This document shows positions 60,241-64,000 of a stretch of 64,000 nucleotides of DNA, in pieces (the stretch's first letter is position 1; every line of letters begins with the position of its first letter). The stretch is from assembly GCF_004217135.1 (NCBI RefSeq), contig NZ_SHKK01000001.1:6076001-6140000 (forward strand), in the 5' to 3' direction. The DNA comes from Micromonospora violae. Lineage in GTDB: Bacteria > Actinomycetota > Actinomycetes > Mycobacteriales > Micromonosporaceae. The notes below the pieces were generated by a model. It was given only the letters and a program-made list of their open reading frames with translations. It was not told the DNA's origin and made no database searches. Both the position numbers and the translations under genes were made by a program.

Positions 60241-60864
60241 ATGCCCGCACTGACCGTCGGATTCGACCTCGACATGACCCTGGTGGACTCGCGTCCCGGC
60301 ATCGCTGCCGCGTACCGGGCGCTGACCGCGAAGACCGGTGTGCCGGTCGACGCCGAGCTGGCGGTGTCCCGGCTCGGGCCGCCGCTGCGTACCGAGATCG
60401 CGCACTGGTTCCCGCCGGAGCAGGTCGAGTCCGCCGTGCGGTTGTATCGCGAGCTGTACCCGGCGTACGCGATCACCCCGACGCTCCTGCTGCCGGGCGC
60501 GCGGGAGGCCGTCGACGCGATCCGGGCACGGGGTGGCCGGGTGCTGGTCGTCACGTCCAAGATCGGTCGGCTGGCCCGGTTGCACCTGGACCATCTCGGT
60601 CTCACGGTCGACGAGTTGGCCGGCGACCTGTTCGCCGAGGAGAAGGCGACAGCTCTGCGGGAGCACGGCGCGACCCACTACGTGGGTGATCATGTGGCGG
60701 ACATGGTGGCGGCGGCTGCCGCCGGGGTGCCCGGGATCGGTGTCACCACCGGCCCGTGTTCCTCCGCTGACCTGCGCGCGGCCGGGGCGGAAGTGGTGCT
60801 CGACGGGCTCACCGAATTCCCAGCGGCGCTCGACGGGATGATCCAGCTAGCCTTGGAGCAGTAG
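60241..60864 (+). CDS. HAD-family phosphatase (phosphoglycolate-phosphatase-like)
   Basis: 207 residues from ATG 60241. Motif I GFDLDMTLVDSRPGI, motif II VLVVTSKIGRLA, and motif III/IV EEKATALREHGATHYVGDHVADMVAAAAAG. The conserved DMT after the first Asp is typical of this subgroup. It dephosphorylates a small metabolite. Two coupled genes follow on the same strand. Confidence 0.9.
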   Translation: MPALTVGFDLDMTLVDSRPGIAAAYRALTAKTGVPVDAELAVSRLGPPLRTEIAHWFPPEQVESAVRLYRELYPAYAITPTLLLPGAREAVDAIRARGGRVLVVTSKIGRLARLHLDHLGLTVDELAGDLFAEEKATALREHGATHYVGDHVADMVAAAAAGVPGIGVTTGPCSSADLRAAGAEVVLDGLTEFPAALDGMIQLALEQ

Positions 60865-60891
60865 CGGCTCAAGTGAAGCAGGGGTTTTCAG

Positions 60892-61278
60892 GTGCCTACG
60901 GGTCGAGTGAAGTGGTACGACACGGCCAAGGGATACGGCTTCGTCACGAGTGACGAGGGCGGCGACGTGTTCCTGCCCAAGGGGGCGCTGCCGGCGGGTG
61001 TCACCGACCTCAAGGGTGGCCAGCGGGTCGACTTCAGCGTGGTGGACAGCCGCCGGGGCGCGCAGGCCATGGGAGTCAAGCTGCTGGACGCGCCGCCGTC
61101 GATGGCGGAGCTGCGCCGTCGGCCGGCCGAGGAGCTGCACGGCTTGGTCGAAGACATGATCAAGGTGCTGGAGGCGAAGGTCCAGCCGGACCTGCGCCGT
61201 GGTCGGTACCCGGACAAGAAGACCGCGCAGAAGATCGCTCAGCTGGTCCACGCGGTGGCACGCGAGCTGGAGGTCTGA
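60892..61278 (+). CDS. Cold-shock-domain protein with C-terminal extension
   Basis: 128 residues from GTG 60892. Residues 1-65 are a cold-shock fold with both RNA-binding motifs (GRVKWYDTAKGYGFVTSDEGGDVFLPKG). Residues ~66-128 form a helical extension (MAELRRRPAEELHGLVEDMIKVLEAKVQPDLRRGRYPD) not found in 67-residue CspA. It probably acts as an RNA chaperone. The last 40 nt overlap the 3' end of the convergent mqnD gene. Confidence 0.92.
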   Translation: MPTGRVKWYDTAKGYGFVTSDEGGDVFLPKGALPAGVTDLKGGQRVDFSVVDSRRGAQAMGVKLLDAPPSMAELRRRPAEELHGLVEDMIKVLEAKVQPDLRRGRYPDKKTAQKIAQLVHAVARELEV

Positions 61279-62087
61279 GGCACCAGGCCAGCGGTGGCGG
61301 CCCGGTCGAGCAGTGCCGCCACCGCGGCGAAACCGGCTTCGCCCAGGTCTGCGGTGAACTCGTTGACGTAGAGGCCGATGTGCCGGTCGACCACGTCGAG
61401 TTCCATCTCCTGGGCGTGCGCCAGCACGTACTCGCGGCTCGCCGCCGGGTCTGCCCAGGCCTGCCGGACCGACTCGCGGACCCAGCCGGCCGCGGCCTGC
61501 GGGTCGACCGCCCCGCGTCGGGCCAGGATCGCGCCGAGGGGGATGGGCAGCCCCGTGTCCGCCTCCCACCACTCGCCAAGGTCGACCAGGGCGCTCAGGC
61601 CGTGCCGGTGGTAGGTGAACCGGGCCTCGTGGATGACCAGCCCGGCGTCGTAGCGGCCAGCCGCCACGCCCGGCATGATCTCGTGGAACGGGACCACCTC
61701 GATCCGGGCCGGCGGTCGCCCCGCCGACCAGAGCCGGAACAGCAGGTACGCGGTGGTCCGGTCGCCCGGCACCGCCACCGTGGCACCGGTCAGGTCGGTG
61801 CGGTCCGGCCCGCCGTCGCGGTCGCCCCTGGTGAGCACCAGTGGGCCGCAACCGCGACCGAGCGCGCCGCCGCAGGGCAGCAGGTGGTAGTCGTCGAGCA
61901 GCCAGGGCAGCGCCGCGAAGCTCACCTTCACCAGGTCGAACGCGCCCTGCTCGGCCGCCGTGTTGGTGACGTCCACGTCGGCGTACGTCACCTCGACCGA
62001 CGGCGCGCCGGGCACCCGCCCGTGCACCAGCGCGTGGAAGACGAACGTGTCGTTGGGGCAGGGCGAGATCGCCAGAGAGAGCGCCAC
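61239..62087 (-). CDS. mqnD: 1,4-dihydroxy-6-naphthoate synthase (futalosine pathway)
   Basis: 282 residues from GTG 62087. LSLAISPCPNDTFVFHALVHGRVPG at the N-terminus, then VTNTAAEQGAFDLVKVSFAALPWLLDDYHLLPCGGALGRGCGPLVL are signatures of MqnD, which converts cyclic de-hypoxanthine futalosine to 1,4-dihydroxy-6-naphthoate for menaquinone. The C-terminus runs 40 nt into the cold-shock gene on the other strand. MqnB is encoded 1.5 kb away. Confidence 0.93.
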   Translation of the reverse strand: MALSLAISPCPNDTFVFHALVHGRVPGAPSVEVTYADVDVTNTAAEQGAFDLVKVSFAALPWLLDDYHLLPCGGALGRGCGPLVLTRGDRDGGPDRTDLTGATVAVPGDRTTAYLLFRLWSAGRPPARIEVVPFHEIMPGVAAGRYDAGLVIHEARFTYHRHGLSALVDLGEWWEADTGLPIPLGAILARRGAVDPQAAAGWVRESVRQAWADPAASREYVLAHAQEMELDVVDRHIGLYVNEFTADLGEAGFAAVAALLDRAATAGLVPQTSSSRATAWTS

Positions 62088-62310
62088 GCCCTCACGTTAG
62101 CCCCGCCCCCGCCCGGCCGCCCGCGCCCACCCCGCCCGATGTGATCCGCGCCGGAGACCGGTGTGATCCGCCGTGGTCCGCGACAGAGATCCGTAGCGGC
62201 CGGCGCACCGGACTGCGGCTGGCTGGCGGCATCGGACTGTGGCCGGTTGCTGGCATCAGCGCGGACGGTGATCCGCCCTGGGCGCGGAGGTCGGGCACCT
62301 ACCTCGGACT

Positions 62311-62522
62311 CCCTTTGGAGCTGATGTCGCAAACGAATCGCACTGAACTCAGGGCCGCAGCGGTCTGGGTCGTGGTGAGGTCTGTAGCGGTTGGGAGTCC
62401 TGGCGCGGTCTGAGGTTGTGCAGCGGTCCGTCGGGGGCCGGGGTTGTGGTGTGGTCCGCAGGCCTTGGAGTCGTGGTGGCGACAGGCCGTTGTGATGTCG
62501 CAAACGATTCAGCTCCAAAGGG
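62311..62522. repeat. Element with inverted ends CCCTTTGGAGCTGA
   Basis: A 14-bp perfect inverted repeat (62311-62324 with 62509-62522) brackets 212 bases with internal direct repeats of TGATGTCGCAAACGA (62322-62336 and 62493-62507). No gene is contained. Layout resembles a MITE or a dispersed intergenic repeat. It sits inside a 600-nt gene-free gap (62088-62689) whose remainder shows nothing else I can name apart from the DnaA boxes. Confidence 0.7.
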
Positions 62523-62618
62523 TCGAGACCGCGCAACCGATCGGCGCGGCGGCCGCCCGGGCAGGCCGGCCTTCTTCGTGGCGGGTTGCCGGAGTAGGTC
62601 GTCCACCGGTCCGGGAGG

Positions 62619-62639
62619 TTGTCCACAGCTTTATCCACA
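62619..62639 (+). promoter_or_regulatory. Two close DnaA-box-like sites
   Basis: TTGTCCACA (62619-62627) and TTATCCACA (62631-62639), both matching the DnaA box consensus, spaced about one helical turn apart and lying 51 nt before the XRE-GNAT gene start. They could regulate that gene. No dnaA/dnaN neighbours, so not an origin. Confidence 0.5.
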
Positions 62640-62689
62640 GCCCCGATGTGGGTGTTGATAGTGCGCTGACCAGCGTGGAGCATCGGCCT

Positions 62690-63559
62690 GTGACTGAGGC
62701 GAGTGACCACACCGACGAGAGCGGCGGGGTCGATCTCGGCCGGGCGCTCCGTGCTCTGCGCCGGTGGGCCGATCTGAGTCAGCGGCAGTTGGCCGAGAAA
62801 TCCGGGGTGCCGCAGCCGACACTGGCCCGGATCGAGTCGGGGAGGGCGGTCGATCCCCGATTCCGGACAGTGGAGCGACTCGTCCGGGCGGCAGGTGGGC
62901 AGTTGACGATTGGCATCCCAGGGCCCACCTCAGGCGCCGTCGAGCTCACGCCAGTCCCGCACGACGACATGCGGGACGTGGCAGGACGTCGGTACCCGGC
63001 CCACCTGGACGTGTGGCCGGTCCACGAGCCTCGGGACTGGCCCGGCGCCTGGTGGGCGGAGTGGTACCGGTTGCCGCCCCACCGCTATCCGCTCCCGCTG
63101 CCGCCGGCCGCGTACGAGCTGAACCGGCGCTATCGCGACAACCGGCGGTGGGGCGCCGAGGTCCAGAGAAATGCGCAGGTGCGCCGGGTGGTCGACACCG
63201 ACCTGCCGGCCACCTCCTGGCGGTACGTCACCGAGCTTCCGGACGGATCGCTGATTGGTGAACTGCGGGCCCATGAGCGCAGCCCGTTCCTGGAGTTCGG
63301 GGAGTGGCATCCGGACATGCCGGAACGCGAGATGGTGCTCGACGGCGTGCTCGTCGATGCCCGGTACCGGCGGTTGGGGCTCGGCCGTCGGCTGGTCACC
63401 GCGCTGGTGGCCGGCATGCGCGAGGCGGGCATCGACGATGCGGTCGCCGTCGCCGAGGGGGTCGGCATCGACCTGCTGCTGGCGTGCGGCTTCGAGATCG
63501 AGGCACGCCGCCCTGCCGCACTGCGTCTGGGCCATCCTGGCAAGCGCTCTCATTACTGA
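62690..63559 (+). CDS. XRE helix-turn-helix - GNAT fusion protein
   Basis: 289 residues from GTG 62690 (GGAG 9 nt upstream; GTG 62675 also possible). Residues ~14-75 are a Cro/CI-type helix-turn-helix (LGRALRALRRWADLSQRQLAEKSGVPQPTLARIESGRA). Residues ~195-285 are a GNAT domain (VLDGVLVDARYRRLGLGRRLVTALVAGMREAG). An aromatic, Pro-rich linker lies between. It may sense or modify a metabolite while controlling its own promoter; DnaA-box-like sites lie just upstream. Confidence 0.85.
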   Translation: MTEASDHTDESGGVDLGRALRALRRWADLSQRQLAEKSGVPQPTLARIESGRAVDPRFRTVERLVRAAGGQLTIGIPGPTSGAVELTPVPHDDMRDVAGRRYPAHLDVWPVHEPRDWPGAWWAEWYRLPPHRYPLPLPPAAYELNRRYRDNRRWGAEVQRNAQVRRVVDTDLPATSWRYVTELPDGSLIGELRAHERSPFLEFGEWHPDMPEREMVLDGVLVDARYRRLGLGRRLVTALVAGMREAGIDDAVAVAEGVGIDLLLACGFEIEARRPAALRLGHPGKRSHY

Positions 63560-63571
63560 GCGAGGGCCTGG

Positions 63572-64000
63572 TCAGCGCAGTGCCGGGGCCGCCGCGGTCA
63601 ACGCGGCGAGGGCTTCGCGGAGCCGCCAGGCGTCCCGGTCGCGGGGGCCGATCGGGTTGGAGATGGTACGCAGTTCGGCGAAGGGCACCCCGGCCTGCGC
63701 CGCGGCGACCGCCACGCCGTACCCCTCCATGGCTTCGGCGACCGCATCCGGATGCCTGCGGCGCAGCTCCTCGGTGCTGGCGGTGGTGCCGGTGACGGTG
63801 CTGACCGTGAGCACCGGGCCGGCCGTGGCCGTCGGGAGGGCGGCCCGCAGCGCCGCCAGCAGGCTCGGGTCCGTCGGTAAGCCGCTGCCGACACCGAGCA
63901 GCGCGGGCGGCATGCCCAGCTCGTCGATGGGGATGAAGCCGTCGGGCGACTCCGCGCCCAGGTCGGCGGCGATGCTGGCGGTGCCGAGCACCGTGTCGCC
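63572..64000 (-). CDS. mqnB: Futalosine hydrolase (N-terminus cut by window edge)
   Basis: The last ~142 residues are visible; the 5' end runs off the right edge. IAADLGAESPDGFIPIDELGMPP, VLTVSTVTGTTASTEELRRRHPDAVAEAMEGYGVAVAAAQAGVPFAELRTISNPIGPRDRDAW match the nucleosidase fold of MqnB, with the M-E-G-x-x-x-A motif and the catalytic D near the end. It cleaves futalosine to de-hypoxanthine futalosine for menaquinone synthesis, two steps before MqnD. Confidence 0.9.
   Translation of the reverse strand, partial: GDTVLGTASIAADLGAESPDGFIPIDELGMPPALLGVGSGLPTDPSLLAALRAALPTATAGPVLTVSTVTGTTASTEELRRRHPDAVAEAMEGYGVAVAAAQAGVPFAELRTISNPIGPRDRDAWRLREALAALTAAAPALR

Noticed and set aside
62619..62639. Replication origin
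   Set aside because: Only two DnaA-like boxes and no dnaA, dnaN, recF or gyr genes nearby.

Overview
The window is high-GC actinobacterial chromosome, most likely from Micromonospora or a close relative in Micromonosporaceae. Supporting signs are the very GC-rich third codon positions, many GTG starts, an MFS-thymidylate kinase fusion next to holB, futalosine-pathway menaquinone genes (mqnD, mqnB), a Ku/LigD end-joining locus, a bacterial XPB helicase and TIGR03089/SCO6745-type actinobacterial families. No plasmid or phage backbone is visible. Gene names are family assignments made by reading the sequence; no database search was run.

Layout: 1-9.2 kb is core genome (amino acid deaminase/aldolase, MFS-Tmk, HolB, a YbaB/EspL-like and WXG100-like trio, a RicT-like PSP1 protein, a membrane metallophosphoesterase). 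At 9.32 kb lies tRNA-Thr(CGT). Its 3' end is repeated at 22.70 kb (36 bp, one mismatch), so 9.36-22.73 kb is an integrated island. Right after the second att copy lies the C-terminal remnant of a tyrosine recombinase, followed by poorly conserved genes to about 25 kb; this looks like a second element accreted at the same tRNA. From 25 to 64 kb the window is again ordinary chromosome: patatin, methyltransferase, ADP-heptose-type sugar genes with glycosyltransferases, a DHA2 exporter, a TetR/aldo-keto reductase pair, secreted proteins, acyl-CoA ligase, NHEJ genes (Ku, LigD ligase, LigD polymerase), XPB helicase, L,D-transpeptidase, and menaquinone genes running off the right edge.

The island is the exciting part. 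It holds two convergent gene sets. The plus-strand set has a large SARP/NB-ARC/TPR regulator, a small secreted peptide ending in Cys-Ala-Ala-Cys, SdpA-family and SdpB-family proteins, and a tandem GNAT acetyltransferase. This looks like a Bacillus-SDP-type toxin system with a substrate unlike SdpC. The minus-strand set has a 52-residue peptide with a Cys/His-rich tail, an MccB-like E1 adenylating enzyme, two tandem 20-residue peptides (18 of 20 positions identical) with near-perfect Shine-Dalgarno sequences, a strong hairpin, an S9-type peptidase/hydrolase, a TPR protein, an MFS exporter and a flavin reductase. I read this as an undescribed RiPP-type pathway related to microcin C or pantocin logic, but with precursors ending in Ala rather than Asn.

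The window also carries three dispersed long palindromes with TTGATC ends (7.3, 32.5 and 54.5 kb) and two other inverted-repeat elements (47.8 and 62.3 kb), mostly between genes.
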